NCBI RefSeq assembly: GCF_900637055.1
Contig: NZ_LR134338.1
Coordinates: 1,682,001 to 1,746,000, forward strand
DNA length: 64,000 bases
Reading direction: 5' to 3'
Source: Brevibacillus brevis
GTDB lineage: Bacteria; Bacillota; Bacilli; Brevibacillales; Brevibacillaceae
Under the pieces are notes generated by a model. It saw nothing but the letters and a program-made list of their open reading frames with translations, ran no database searches and was not told the origin of the DNA. Both the position numbers and the translations under genes were made by a program. Positions 1 to 8,675 of this stretch are shown here, in pieces. The first letter of the stretch is position 1, and each line of letters starts with the position of its first letter.

Positions 1-21
1 AACTATAAGAAGGAAGAAATA

Positions 22-52
22 AAAAAAGAGGCCTGCTCATGGCCTCTTTTTT
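22..52 (+). terminator. Rho-independent terminator of an upstream gene
   Basis: A 12-bp perfect stem (AAAAAAGAGGCC at 22-33 with its complement at 41-52) encloses a 7-nt loop and ends in a T-run. It closes a transcript entering from outside the window and separates it from the two-component genes that follow. Confidence 0.8.
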
Positions 53-100
53 CGTCATCGAGCGAAATGAGATACAATGAGAAGAAGAGGAGGGGACAAT

Positions 101-1732
101 GTGCGTTTTCACAGCAAGCTGATGTTGATTATTTGCTCGCTCCTATTTGGTGTGATTGTCATACTCGGTACGATGTTTGAACAGATGCTGGCGGGCGTAT
201 TGGAGCATGAGATCGGGACGCGAGCGCTGCATACCGCCAAGACCGTCGCGCAAATGTCCGAGATCAAACAGGCATTTGACGCAGAAGATCCTGCCAAGAT
301 TATCAATCCAATCGTGGAAAAAATACGCGTGGACACGAATGCGGCATTTATAACAGTAGGAAATTTGCAAAGCATCCGCTATTCACATCCTGAACCAGAG
401 CAGATTGGCAAAAAGATGGTGGGAGGCGACAATGAGGCAGTATTTGAGGGGCAATCCATCATCTCTGAGACAGTCGGCTCGCTAGGCCCCGGACTCAGAG
501 GAAAGACTCCGATCTATGATGAGGAAGGAAAGGTGATGGGAGTCGTTTCTGTCGGCTTTTTGTTTGAGGATATAAATGAAACGATCGAATCGTATCGCAA
601 TCGAATCTTCGTCATCGGTATCGTCACCTTGCTCTTGGGTGTGGTGGCTACACTCATTCTTTCACAGAATGTAAAGAAAGCCATATTTGGTTTGGAGCCA
701 GAACAGATCGGGCGATTGTATCAGGAAAATCAAGCTGTGCTGGAATCGATTCGCGAAGGCATCGTGGCGGTCAACAAGGAAGGGTCGATCACGCTCGCGA
801 ATCAGACCGCCCTCCATATGCTGGGGCAAGCGAAGGATAAAGACAGTATCATGGACAAACAGGACGAGCTGGTTCGTTCGCTGGGCCTTCATGAGGTGAT
901 TCAGACAGGGAAAGCCGAATTTGACCGCGAAACGAATGTGGACGAGCACGTATTAGTCGTGAACCGCGTCCCGATTATGGATAAGGAGCGCCATGTTATG
1001 GGTGCTGTAGCGAGCTTTCGCAATCGGTCCGAGCTGTTCGAGGTCACACAGGAGCTGTCACGGGTGAAGGAGTACGCGGAAGTCCTTCGTTCCCAGACGC
1101 ACGAGTATTCCAACAAGCTGCATCTCATATCAGGACTTATCCAGCTCGAATCGTATCAGGAAGCCATTGAAACGATTTCTTCTGAGTTAAATGTGCATGT
1201 CCACAATACGACGTTTATTATGCAAGAAGTCCCCGACCCACTGATAGGTGGCTTGCTGCTCGGGAAGCTGAATCAAGCCAACGAACGCAAAGTGGAATTA
1301 AAGATTGATCCGGAAAGCAACTTCCGTGACATTCCTGCCTCGATCGATCGCTCACAGCTGATTGTCATTCTCGGCAATTTGATAGATAATGCGATGGACG
1401 CTGTAAAAGCTCCAGGGGCATTTGCACCAGAAATTACGATCTTTTTGCTCAATGTGGAAGAGGTCTTGCTCATAGAGGTAGAGGACCGCGGACCAGGCAT
1501 CTCCGAAGAGAATGCTGAACGAATCTTTGAGCTGGGCTTCTCTACGAAATCACAACCCAATCATGGCTACGGCTTACATTTAGTCAAACAAGCTGTCTTA
1601 CACGTACACGGAAACATTACGCATACGGGAAATCCGGCGGGAGGAACGATTTTTACCGTGACGATACCAAAAGATGCACGCACGGCAGAACGGAAGGAGG
1701 CCGTTAAAGGTGATACGGGTACTCATTATTGA
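101..1732 (+). CDS. CitA/DcuS-type sensor histidine kinase
   Basis: Membrane sensor kinase of the citrate/C4-dicarboxylate family, expected to detect an extracellular organic acid and phosphorylate the response regulator encoded next. Visible in order: one N-terminal membrane helix (about residues 6-26), an extracytoplasmic single-Cache/PAS-like sensor, a second helix (about 170-190, many Leu/Val/Ile), a cytoplasmic PAS (about 215-310), an SpoOB-type dimerisation helix with the phospho-acceptor in HEYSNKLH (His about 334), and a HATPase domain with NLIDNA, EDRGPGI and GYGLHLVK. I chose the GTG at 101 because AGAGGAGGGG ends six bases upstream; an in-frame ATG at 77 has no ribosome site. The 3' end overlaps the regulator gene. 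The ligand is unknown, since no transporter gene adjoins it here. Confidence 0.9.
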   Translation: MRFHSKLMLIICSLLFGVIVILGTMFEQMLAGVLEHEIGTRALHTAKTVAQMSEIKQAFDAEDPAKIINPIVEKIRVDTNAAFITVGNLQSIRYSHPEPEQIGKKMVGGDNEAVFEGQSIISETVGSLGPGLRGKTPIYDEEGKVMGVVSVGFLFEDINETIESYRNRIFVIGIVTLLLGVVATLILSQNVKKAIFGLEPEQIGRLYQENQAVLESIREGIVAVNKEGSITLANQTALHMLGQAKDKDSIMDKQDELVRSLGLHEVIQTGKAEFDRETNVDEHVLVVNRVPIMDKERHVMGAVASFRNRSELFEVTQELSRVKEYAEVLRSQTHEYSNKLHLISGLIQLESYQEAIETISSELNVHVHNTTFIMQEVPDPLIGGLLLGKLNQANERKVELKIDPESNFRDIPASIDRSQLIVILGNLIDNAMDAVKAPGAFAPEITIFLLNVEEVLLIEVEDRGPGISEENAERIFELGFSTKSQPNHGYGLHLVKQAVLHVHGNITHTGNPAGGTIFTVTIPKDARTAERKEAVKGDTGTHY

Positions 1733-2408
1733 AGACGACCTGAGAATTGCAGAGGTAAACCGACGCTTCGTGGAAAAAGTGGAGGGGTACGAGGTGATTG
1801 GCATTGCCACGAATGGGCAAGAGGCCAAGGACCAAATGGAAATTTTGCAGCCCGATCTCGTGTTGCTCGACATTTATTTTCCGGATATGGACGGCCTCGA
1901 TTTTTTGTCGATCATAAAGGAGCAGTTCCCTGCAACAGATGTCATCATGCTGACAGCTGCCAAAGAAGTGGATGCGGTTGTAGAGGCGATTCGCTACGGC
2001 GTATTCGATTTTATTACCAAGCCGCTTATCTTTGCTCGCCTGCAACAAACGTTACGGAATTATCAGGAGTTCAGGCAAAAGGTGAGTGATTGGAAAAAAG
2101 ACACCGATCAAATCAGTCAAGCCCAAATCGATGAGCTCATTGCCCGGACAGGCCAGAAGAAGACAACCGAGACAAGGGCAGTCAAAGGTATTGATCAAAT
2201 TACGTTGGACAAGATTTCTGGCTTTCTCATGCAGACGCAGGAGGCTACGACGGATTTGGTCAGCAAAGAAACAGGCATTAGCCGTTCAACAGCAAGGCGA
2301 TACCTAGAATATTTAGTAGCCAAAGGAGACGCCATCGCAGACCTTTCGTACGGTGTCGTCGGACGTCCAGAGCGCGTATACAAGAGCGTTGGACGGCAAA
2401 AAGAATAA
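1710..2408 (+). CDS. CitB/DcuR-type response regulator
   Basis: Cytoplasmic transcriptional regulator paired with the preceding kinase. The receiver domain shows the acidic pair in IIEDD (residues 6-10), the phospho-acceptor Asp54 in VLLDIYFPD and the conserved Lys about 104 in ITKPL. The C-terminal third carries a winged helix-turn-helix (around TDLVSKETGISRSTARRYL) typical of the DcuR/CitB/MalR group. The GTG start at 1710 follows GGAAGGAGG with normal spacing and lies inside the kinase gene, so the two are translationally coupled. Family members usually activate dicarboxylate or citrate transport genes; the target here is not visible. Confidence 0.9.
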   Translation: MIRVLIIEDDLRIAEVNRRFVEKVEGYEVIGIATNGQEAKDQMEILQPDLVLLDIYFPDMDGLDFLSIIKEQFPATDVIMLTAAKEVDAVVEAIRYGVFDFITKPLIFARLQQTLRNYQEFRQKVSDWKKDTDQISQAQIDELIARTGQKKTTETRAVKGIDQITLDKISGFLMQTQEATTDLVSKETGISRSTARRYLEYLVAKGDAIADLSYGVVGRPERVYKSVGRQKE

Positions 2409-2470
2409 AAAACCCTCTGCGCCCGCAAGTAAGGTTCGAGCCTACTTGAGAGTGCGGAGGGTCTTTTTGT
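2408..2470 (+). terminator. Terminator after the two-component operon
   Basis: AAACCCTCTGCGC pairs with GTGCGGAGGGT across a roughly 28-nt loop that can itself fold, and a T-run follows. It directly abuts the stop codon of the response regulator. Confidence 0.75.
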
Positions 2471-2516
2471 ATTAGATTGGCATTTAAGAAAGTACCGATG
2501 AACCAACAAAGCTGGC

Positions 2517-2611
2517 GAGAAGAAAAAGCACAGATCTCGCAGACCTTGACAACGCCCACCCAGTCGGAACTTCCAAAAGGGGACCCGAAGAGAACTGTGC
2601 TTTTTCTTCTC
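2517..2611. repeat. 17-bp perfect inverted repeat between convergent genes
   Basis: GAGAAGAAAAAGCACAG at 2517-2533 is exactly complementary to 2595-2611, with 61 nt between. It lies downstream of trmB (minus strand) and beyond the terminator of the plus-strand operon. No T-run follows the stem in either direction, although the arms contain T5/A5, so it may be an unusual trmB terminator or 3' stabiliser. Confidence 0.6.
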
Positions 2612-2638
2612 CTCCCCTATGTTGACTCAAACCAGGGC

Positions 2639-3283
2639 CTACTTAATCACACAGCTCGCTTCCACCCGATAAATACGCTGCCCGCGAGAAGAAAAGCGCT
2701 CCTCGTACTCCGTCATCACATTATCTGCCGCTAGCTTGGACTGGTGCAGGTCAAAGGTGATATTGCGCATCTGGAAGCGCTCCGCAGCGAATTGGTTGAG
2801 TGAAAACTCAAAAAGGTTCTCGTTGTCTGTCTTCATATGAATCTCGCCGTCTGCCACAAGTACCTGACGATAGGTGTTCAAGAAGCTTTTGTAAGTAAGA
2901 CGGCGCTTGGCGTGACGGGTTTTTGGCCACGGATCACTAAAGTTCAGATAGATGCGAGAAATTTCATGATCGGCAAACAAGTCGGTCAACTTGGAAGCGT
3001 CGTATTGGACAAAGGCCAGATTCGGAACAGCTTTGTACTCCGTACGCTGGACCGCACGCAGAACGACCTCCGCCTTCAGTTCAACCGCAATGAAATTGAT
3101 GTCAGGGTGACGCTCGGCCAATGTATTAATGAAACGTCCTTTTCCACAGCCGATCTCCACATGAATCGGGTTGTTATTCCCGAAGCGTTCCTTCCAATTT
3201 CCTTTATAGGAAAGGGGATTGTCTACAAACGTCGGATATTCTCTCAGGGCCGCTTCGGCACCTGGAATGTTACGCAGTCGCAT
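2639..3283 (-). CDS. trmB: tRNA (guanine-N7-)-methyltransferase
   Basis: SAM-dependent enzyme that methylates G46 in the variable loop of tRNAs. The 214-residue product has the usual length for Bacillota TrmB. Seen directly: the family N-terminus MRLRNIPGA, the SAM-binding loop VEIGCGKGRF (about 42-51), an acidic residue ending the next strand (AVELK) and the catalytic/substrate loop NFSDPWPKTRHAKRRL (about 114-129). The start at 3283 is five codons inside the longest frame because GAAGGAGG sits five bases before it and the protein then begins exactly as the family does. It is transcribed alone, convergent with the two-component operon. Confidence 0.96.
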   Translation of the reverse strand: MRLRNIPGAEAALREYPTFVDNPLSYKGNWKERFGNNNPIHVEIGCGKGRFINTLAERHPDINFIAVELKAEVVLRAVQRTEYKAVPNLAFVQYDASKLTDLFADHEISRIYLNFSDPWPKTRHAKRRLTYKSFLNTYRQVLVADGEIHMKTDNENLFEFSLNQFAAERFQMRNITFDLHQSKLAADNVMTEYEERFSSRGQRIYRVEASCVIK

Positions 3284-3594
3284 ATGTGCCTCCTTCAAAA
3301 CGAACTCCTATCTACTTTACGATGACTCCCTGCTAGTTGCAAGTAGAGAGAGAAGAAAGGGAAGCGAGATTCCAGATGCAGATTACGTGAAAAAGGAGTG
3401 AAAAGGGGTTTTTTGTAAATGGGACTAGGACGAAAGTCACGCGTGGCGCGGATTTGAACAAATCGGGGTTGGATAAATTTTGCCAATTTAGGAGGGACTT
3501 TATGGCAAGAAAATAGACTGAAAATTTGAGGAATGCCTGTTAAATCAAGCGCGAAGGCGTCAAGCGGTAATCATATCCAGTAGAAAAAATAGTT

Positions 3595-3638
3595 TTTGGT
3601 AAGTTTTTGGTAATTTCATAGAGGGTGAGCTTTGGTAA
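3595..3638 (+). promoter_or_regulatory. TTTGGTAA direct repeats, WalR-box-like
   Basis: TTTGGTAA occurs at 3595-3602, 3606-3613 and 3631-3638. The first two are 11 bp apart, giving GGTAAG-N5-GGTAAT. The WalR (YycF) box of Bacillota is TGTWAH-N5-TGTWAH, so the first base of each half-site differs, and the last base of the first half-site too. Secreted NlpC/P60 hydrolases are typical WalR targets, which makes the resemblance worth recording, but it is an inference. Confidence 0.35.
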
Positions 3639-3682
3639 AGTAGAGAACAAGTGAGAGGTCAGCCAAACTTTGCATAAAATGG

Positions 3683-3707
3683 TCCCTTGTTGAGCAGGGA
3701 TCTTTTT
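3683..3707 (+). terminator. Weak hairpin with T-run in the 5' leader of the NlpC/P60 gene
   Basis: TCCCT/AGGGA stem, 8-nt loop and TCTTTTT, ending about 11 bases before the ribosome site. It could end read-through transcripts or act as an attenuator; the stem is short. Confidence 0.35.
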
Positions 3708-3732
3708 CACAAGAAAAGGGAGGATGAACAGC

Positions 3733-4233
3733 ATGAAATTACATAAAGCCCTCATCGGAATCGTAATGGGAGTAGTAATGGGAGTCACAGCGATTGTCGC
3801 TCCACTGCCGCAAGAGCAAAATGTAGCCGAGGCTGCATGGTCGCAATCCAGGGCGGACAAGGTCATTGCCACGGGAAGAAAGTATCTGGGTACTCCTTAT
3901 AAATTCGGCGCGAGCAGTAATACCACAGCCGTATTTGATTGCTCTTCCTTTACACAGCGCGTATTTAAAGTTGCAGTCGGCAAGAGCTTGCCGCGCTCTT
4001 CTCGCGATCAAGCCAAGAAAGGAACGAGTGTGTCCAAGGCCAACCTGAAAAAGGGAGACTTGGTGTTCTTTAAGGCGAGTACGACGACGACGTCCAAACG
4101 GATTACACACGTGGCGATTTATGCAGGCAACAATAAACTCTTACATACATATGGAAAACCAGGAGTGACGTATTCGACCTTTAAAGGCACGTCCTGGGAG
4201 AAGCGCTTCGTTTCGGCACGGCGAGTCTTGTAA
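3733..4233 (+). CDS. Secreted NlpC/P60 peptidoglycan endopeptidase
   Basis: Cell-wall hydrolase expected to cut gamma-D-glutamyl-diaminopimelate bonds in peptidoglycan stems. The 166-residue product has a signal peptide (Lys-containing start, hydrophobic run about 6-23, possible cleavage after VAEA) followed directly by a single NlpC/P60 domain. The catalytic triad is visible: Cys70 in FDCSSFTQ, His126 in RITHVAIYAG and His138 in LLHTYGKPG. It has no SH3 or LysM binding domain, so targeting must come from the catalytic domain or charge. The start at 3733 is preferred over an ATG at 3724 because GGGAGG touches the latter and is nine bases before the former. Monocistronic; a WalR-like box lies upstream. 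Confidence 0.93.
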   Translation: MKLHKALIGIVMGVVMGVTAIVAPLPQEQNVAEAAWSQSRADKVIATGRKYLGTPYKFGASSNTTAVFDCSSFTQRVFKVAVGKSLPRSSRDQAKKGTSVSKANLKKGDLVFFKASTTTTSKRITHVAIYAGNNKLLHTYGKPGVTYSTFKGTSWEKRFVSARRVL

Positions 4234-4319
4234 TCTACTCGTCTGGCTCTCTACTTACTAATACGTCTGGCAACGCAATTTGTTGCGAGAATCGAGGAAT
4301 GCAAATCTTGTAAAAAATG

Positions 4320-4366
4320 CGAAAGCCCTTGCCTTGTGGAGTCTTCCACAAAGACAAGGGCTTTGG
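4320..4366. terminator. Bidirectional terminator between the hydrolase and ilvD
   Basis: AAAGCCCTTG (4322-4331) pairs with CAAGGGCTTT (4355-4364), with a second stem CTTGTGGA/TCCACAAAG stacked inside. A/T runs flank both sides, so it can serve the plus-strand hydrolase and the minus-strand ilvD. Confidence 0.8.
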
Positions 4367-4385
4367 TCTGTATGCTAGCAGTGTG

Positions 4386-6062
4386 CTAGATTTTCAAAAT
4401 ACCACCCATGCTCGCATTCGTTACCAGCTTGGAGTAACGAGCCAGATAACCAGTTTTTACTTTCGGCTCGAATTCTTTCCAGCCTTCTTTGCGGCGAGCC
4501 AGCTCAGCCTCATCCACGTGCAGTTGGATCGTGCGCTCCTCGAGATCAATTGATATGATATCTCCGTCCTGTACGAAGGCGATTGGACCGCCTTCTGCGG
4601 CTTCTGGAGACACGTGACCGATACTGATCCCGCGAGAAGCACCGGAGAAGCGTCCGTCTGTAACGAGCGCGACTTCCTTACCGAGGCCCATACCCACGAT
4701 TTGTGAGGTAGGAGCCAGCATTTCTGGCATACCTGGGCCGCCTTTAGGTCCCTCGTAGCGGATGACGACAACATGACCGGATTTGATTTTGCCAGCAGCG
4801 ATTCCTGCCAGAGCCTCCTCTTGGGAGTCGAAGCAGATGGCTGGACCTTCGTGCTTTTTAATAGAAGGATCGACACCGCCTGTTTTGATGATCGAGCCTT
4901 GTTCTGCCAAGTTGCCGAACAGAACAGCGAGTCCGCCGGAAACACTGTACGGGTTGTCCAGGCGACGAATGACTTGATCGTTTTGGATTTCAGCGTCAGC
5001 GATGTTTTCGCCAAGGGTTTTGCCCGTGACGGTGATGCGGTCTGGATGGATCGCGCCTGCTTTTTTCGCAATTTCTTTCAGAACAGCTGATACGCCGCCT
5101 GCCTCGTGGCAATCCTCGATATGATAGTCGGAGGAAGGAGCCAGCTTGCAAATATGCGGAATGCGCTTCGCTACTTCGTTGATGCGCTCGATCGGGTATT
5201 CGATGCCTGCTTCTTGTGCAATAGCCAGTGTATGGAGAACGGTATTGGTTGACCCACCCATCGCCATGTCGAGTGCGAATGCATCGTCGATTGCCTCGAG
5301 TGTCACGATGTCGCGTGGTTTAATGTCGCGTTCAATCAGATTTTTCAGTTTTTCAGCAGATGATTGTACCAGCTCGCGACGTTCAGGAGAGACTGCGAGT
5401 ACCGTACCATTGCCAGGCAGAGCCAAACCGATGGCTTCGAGCAGACAGTTCATCGAGTTCGCTGTAAACATACCGGAACAGGAACCACAAGTTGGGCATC
5501 CATATTGCTCCAGCTCTTCGAGTTGCTCGTCGTTGATCAAACCTGCTTGGTGAGCGCCGACACCCTCGAATACGGAGGAAAGCGAGATGGAGCGACCATC
5601 ACTCGTTTTTCCGGCTTTCATAGGACCACCGGTTACAAATACGGTTGGAATGTTGACACGAAGTGCACCCATAATCATCCCAGGCGTGATCTTGTCACAG
5701 TTCGGAATACAGATCATGCCGTCAAACCAGTGAGCAGCGACAACGGTTTCCAAGCTGTCTGCGATGATCTCGCGGCTCGGGAGGGAGTAGCGCATCCCAA
5801 TATGTCCCATTGCGATTCCGTCGTCAACACCAATCGTATTGAATTCGAATGGAACCATGCCAGCAGCACGAACGGCTTCCTTGACCAGTTTTCCAAACTC
5901 CTGCAAGTGCACGTGACCTGGAATAATGTCGATGTACGAGTTGCAAATAGCGATAAACGGTTTATCGAAATCCTCATCCTTTACACCTGCTGCACGAAGC
6001 AAGCTGCGGTGCGGTGCGCGGTCGAATCCTTTTTTGATCATGTCACTTCGTTGTCTGGCCAA
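4386..6062 (-). CDS. ilvD: Dihydroxy-acid dehydratase
   Basis: Dehydrates 2,3-dihydroxy-isovalerate and 2,3-dihydroxy-3-methylvalerate in valine/isoleucine (and pantothenate) synthesis; a cytoplasmic Fe-S enzyme. The 558-residue protein matches the family along its length: [57 protein letters not shown] (cluster cysteines), [22 protein letters not shown] and [10 protein letters not shown] chose the TTG at 6062: AAGGGAG precedes it by about nine bases and the protein then starts [12 protein letters not shown] like its relatives. An ATG at 6083 has no ribosome site, and that site lies inside the extension. It stands alone, away from other ilv/leu genes. Confidence 0.96.
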   Translation of the reverse strand: MARQRSDMIKKGFDRAPHRSLLRAAGVKDEDFDKPFIAICNSYIDIIPGHVHLQEFGKLVKEAVRAAGMVPFEFNTIGVDDGIAMGHIGMRYSLPSREIIADSLETVVAAHWFDGMICIPNCDKITPGMIMGALRVNIPTVFVTGGPMKAGKTSDGRSISLSSVFEGVGAHQAGLINDEQLEELEQYGCPTCGSCSGMFTANSMNCLLEAIGLALPGNGTVLAVSPERRELVQSSAEKLKNLIERDIKPRDIVTLEAIDDAFALDMAMGGSTNTVLHTLAIAQEAGIEYPIERINEVAKRIPHICKLAPSSDYHIEDCHEAGGVSAVLKEIAKKAGAIHPDRITVTGKTLGENIADAEIQNDQVIRRLDNPYSVSGGLAVLFGNLAEQGSIIKTGGVDPSIKKHEGPAICFDSQEEALAGIAAGKIKSGHVVVIRYEGPKGGPGMPEMLAPTSQIVGMGLGKEVALVTDGRFSGASRGISIGHVSPEAAEGGPIAFVQDGDIISIDLEERTIQLHVDEAELARRKEGWKEFEPKVKTGYLARYSKLVTNASMGGILKI

Positions 6063-6283
6063 TTTGAAAAACTCCCTTCCCATACGGATAATGCCTGTCT
6101 TATGTTTTGAACTATCTTATCAATTTTTAATAACAGAAACAACCGTAAAAGTCTGAACATTTGCTCAGTCTCGAATGGTTCGGACAGCTGCTCTCGATTG
6201 GCATAAGCTTAGGAATCATAGCGAAATCAGCTTGTTTGGGATAAAATAGAAGAATCAATTCTATTTTGGTTGGAGTGAACAAA

Positions 6284-6772
6284 ATGTTAGATGAATTAAA
6301 AAACATCTGGTCGGACGGGAATGAAGAGGAGCGTCGTATTCTCGAGCTGGCTGTTCAGGCAATTCATCAGAAGCGGGAACGGAATAGCGCTTTTATCTCT
6401 GGGTTTCTTGGGTTAAAGGGAGAGTTCATAGACGAAGAAAGGCAGTCATATCGCTTCGAATTGCCTCTGACCCCTTTTATGCACAATTCAGGTCGAGTTG
6501 TTCATGGAGGAATTCTCGCGACCTTGATCGATTCAGCGATGGGCTCCTTGATCAATCGGTCCTTGCCACCCAATCAGTATGCAGTGACGACAGAGCTAAA
6601 GCTCAATTATTTGCTTCCGGGAATAGGGGAGCGGCTGCGCGCAGAAGCGAGCTTTTTGCATCGCGGACACACGTTGGTCGTCATGGAGGGCAGTGTCTAC
6701 GATGATCGGAATAGGCGGATCGCCCACGGTACAGGAACGTTCATTGTGCTATCCAGAAATGATCGGAAATAA
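6284..6772 (+). CDS. PaaI-like hotdog-fold thioesterase
   Basis: 162-residue single-domain protein of the PaaI/YbgC-type hotdog thioesterases, which hydrolyse acyl- or phenylacetyl-CoA esters. Typical features are the central helix segment GRVVHGGILATLIDSAMG (about 73-90) followed by the strand VTTELKLNYLLP and the C-terminal strands. The N-terminal extension (about 45 residues) is predicted helical and charged. Start at ATG 6284, eight bases after GGTTGGAG. No operon partner is visible, so the substrate cannot be deduced. Confidence 0.82.
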   Translation: MLDELKNIWSDGNEEERRILELAVQAIHQKRERNSAFISGFLGLKGEFIDEERQSYRFELPLTPFMHNSGRVVHGGILATLIDSAMGSLINRSLPPNQYAVTTELKLNYLLPGIGERLRAEASFLHRGHTLVVMEGSVYDDRNRRIAHGTGTFIVLSRNDRK

Positions 6773-6810
6773 AAAAACTCGCTCCACACCAAAAAGGTGA
6801 GAGCGAGGGG
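6771..6810 (-). terminator. Terminator of the minus-strand unknown gene
   Basis: GAGCGAG/CTCGCTC stem (6778-6784 with 6801-6807) with inner GGTG pairing. On the minus strand it is followed by seven T's (A-run at 6771-6777), directly after the gene ending at 6819. Confidence 0.7.
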
Positions 6811-6818
6811 TGACGGTG

Positions 6819-7196
6819 TTATTTGATGACAACGAGACCGCTGTATTCCGAAATATAAGTGAGCATTTTGGCTGAAAGCGGTACGATAAACTCCATGTTT
6901 TCTTTTTCGACGATACCGGATCGGGAAACAATCCGTGCCCACTTGGCGGTCAGCTTGTAGTAATCGGAACCAAATGAGGCATGAACGGTCTCACTCTGAT
7001 GCCGAAACGTGACAGGGGTAGCGTTCAGCTTCATCGGGACCATGCTGATGATATCCTGCAAAAACAAATGGTAGGTCATGTGTGGCTTGAAAAGAACAAG
7101 CTCCTTTGTGGTAACAGAGAAGCCGTAGCTATTGTTCATTTGGGTGAATTTGAGTTCACCTTCCATATTTTTCAGCCGAATGAAGTCGGTATTCAT
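6819..7196 (-). CDS. Unknown 125-residue protein
   Basis: I do not recognise this family. The product is small, soluble-looking and rich in beta-strand-forming residues, with no signal peptide, membrane helix or cysteine. It is a plausible real gene: GAAGGAGGGGG precedes the ATG at 7196 with good spacing, and a proper terminator follows the stop codon. It is divergent from the inositol-phosphatase-like gene, with about 100 bp of shared promoter region. No function is proposed. Confidence 0.7.
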   Translation of the reverse strand: MNTDFIRLKNMEGELKFTQMNNSYGFSVTTKELVLFKPHMTYHLFLQDIISMVPMKLNATPVTFRHQSETVHASFGSDYYKLTAKWARIVSRSGIVEKENMEFIVPLSAKMLTYISEYSGLVVIK

Positions 7197-7295
7197 GTTT
7201 ATCCCCCTCCTTCGGGTGTCTTTCTATGATAGTAATGTTCCATGTGAAAGTGCAAGTGAAAGGTTGTTCCATACAAAAATAAGGAGCGAAATGAC

Positions 7296-8072
7296 ATGAT
7301 CGAAATTGCAAAAGAAGCAGCAAGTGTCGCGGGTGCGTTTTTGAAGGAACGTTTTCTCGAACAGCTCGTGCCCGATGAGGAATTGCATAACGACGTGAAG
7401 CTGCCAGAGGATAAAGGCAGTGAAAAACGCATCATTGAAGTACTGCATCGCCACTTCCCGACACATACCATTTTTTCTGAAGAGGTTGGAATGGTTTCCC
7501 GTGAGGAAGAGTATTTGTGGATTATCGATCCTTTAGATGGAACAAATAACTATTTTATCGGCTACCCGTATTTCTCGATCTCGATTGCGTTGCAGCACAA
7601 GGGCGAGCTGGTGCTAGGCGTCGTCTACAATCCGGTAGCGGGTCAAATGTTTTGGGCGGAAAAAGGAAAAGGAGCCTATTTGAACGGAAAACGATTGAAC
7701 GTCAATAACCGCCAAGACCTTACACGTGCAGTCGGTACGTACATCCGTGGACGCGATACGGTCACGAAGGAAGAAGAGATGGCTTTCACAGAACCGTTTG
7801 TTTTCCAGACCAAGCGTCTCATGCGAAATATTGCGCCTGCGCTGGATTGGTGCTTGCTGGCAAACGGATGGCTCGATTATGTCGTGATGCAGCGATCCAA
7901 TATTATGGATGTAGCCGCCGGAATTGTCATCGCCCAGGAGGCGGGTGCAACGATTACGGACTGGTCTGGAAAACCGTATCAGCATGAGCCGTTCCAACAA
8001 GATCACACTCCTTCATTGGTGGCGAGCAACGGGCATTTGCATGAAACGATTCGCGGTATGATTCGACAGTAA
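7296..8072 (+). CDS. Inositol-monophosphatase-family phosphatase
   Basis: Mg2+-dependent, Li+-sensitive-type sugar-phosphatase fold; relatives act on inositol phosphates, fructose-1,6-bisphosphate or 3'-phosphoadenosine 5'-phosphate. The 258-residue protein shows the metal motifs: Glu in FSEEVG (about 64-69), DPLDGTNNY (about 79-87) and the C-terminal NIMDVAAGIVIAQEAGATITDW (Asp about 206). The GTNNY wording is typical of the family. Start at ATG 7296 after AAGGAG. A role as a PAP phosphatase serving the nearby sulfate-assimilation operon is possible but not shown by the sequence. Confidence 0.88.
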   Translation: MIEIAKEAASVAGAFLKERFLEQLVPDEELHNDVKLPEDKGSEKRIIEVLHRHFPTHTIFSEEVGMVSREEEYLWIIDPLDGTNNYFIGYPYFSISIALQHKGELVLGVVYNPVAGQMFWAEKGKGAYLNGKRLNVNNRQDLTRAVGTYIRGRDTVTKEEEMAFTEPFVFQTKRLMRNIAPALDWCLLANGWLDYVVMQRSNIMDVAAGIVIAQEAGATITDWSGKPYQHEPFQQDHTPSLVASNGHLHETIRGMIRQ

Positions 8073-8168
8073 CAGGAACAAAAGAAGCAGGACTTATGTA
8101 GCGGTTTATGGCTTTGCTGGATTTCTTTTCATTTATTGGCAACCAAATGTTTCGGCGGACGTATAAAA

Positions 8169-8197
8169 TTGTTGCGTATGATTTGCTATTCTATGAT
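8169..8197 (+). promoter_or_regulatory. Candidate sigma-A promoter of the ATP-grasp/DUF350 cluster
   Basis: TTGTTG (8169-8174), 17 bp, TATGAT (8192-8197), ending just before the ribosome site of the first gene. The -35 element is weak. Confidence 0.4.
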
Positions 8198-8217
8198 AGG
8201 TAAAAGAGGTGAGAAAA

Positions 8218-8664
8218 ATGGCACGAATGGAATATCGGCTGCTGGATGAGGCGAGGGGATTCCCTGTTCAGTTTTACTACGACAACGTGAACAAAGATGA
8301 GGTCTCCTTGCGTTTCGCTTGCGATTATTTGGTGAAGGGGCATGTTGTTTATGAAAAGACGTCCTGTGCAATCGAAAACGGCACGTATGTGATTTACGTC
8401 AAGCGCTCTACAGAAGAGCAGGCTGTCGATTATGCGGAGGCTGTGACTGCACGCTGGGGCAGCATTCAGATCGAAATGCGTGAATATCAAGAAAATGCAA
8501 GCATTTATCCGCTGGTACACACGTTTTATTTCAAGGACGATGACGATGCTCTCTTGCATTTGCAAAGCGACTATTTGTACGTGAATGGACGCGAATGGGA
8601 AAAGACATCGGCCGAGGTGGATGAAGATCGGCAGGTTTATGTTTACTACGCGAAGCCAGTGTAG
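8218..8664 (+). CDS. Unknown protein heading the ATP-grasp/DUF350 cluster
   Basis: 148 residues, soluble, rich in Tyr, Asp and Glu, with no signal peptide or membrane helix and no motif I recognise. Start ATG 8218 follows AAGAGGTGAG; a GTG at 8209 lies within that site and is less likely. It is followed after 11 bases by the small lipoprotein gene and then by the ATP-grasp enzyme and DUF350 gene, so it is probably part of the same functional unit. Confidence 0.65.
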   Translation: MARMEYRLLDEARGFPVQFYYDNVNKDEVSLRFACDYLVKGHVVYEKTSCAIENGTYVIYVKRSTEEQAVDYAEAVTARWGSIQIEMREYQENASIYPLVHTFYFKDDDDALLHLQSDYLYVNGREWEKTSAEVDEDRQVYVYYAKPV

Positions 8665-8675
8665 GAGGAAGGAAA

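Larger units (their letters stand above)
3284..3732. other. 449-base intergenic region between trmB and the NlpC/P60 gene
   Basis: No convincing protein gene. It holds the divergent promoters of trmB and the hydrolase, three TTTGGTAA repeats (3595-3638), and a small hairpin with a T-run just before the hydrolase (3683-3707). A four-codon frame (ATG at 3502, reading Met-Ala-Arg-Lys-stop) follows a good GGAGGG site; I give it no function. Confidence 0.5.

Noticed and set aside
2517..2611. Possible T-box, suggested by GGGTGGGC on the minus strand
   Set aside because: The conserved T-box core is not matched and no gene lies downstream in that direction.
3502..3516. Four-codon frame (Met-Ala-Arg-Lys) with a strong ribosome site
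   Set aside because: No attenuator partner or conservation evidence; more than 200 bases from the next gene.
3284..3732. c-di-AMP (ydaO) riboswitch before the NlpC/P60 gene
   Set aside because: This riboswitch often precedes such genes, but I could not find its conserved segments here.
5364..6110. Plus-strand open frame antisense to ilvD
   Set aside because: Composition and lack of a start site show it is a shadow of the ilvD coding strand.
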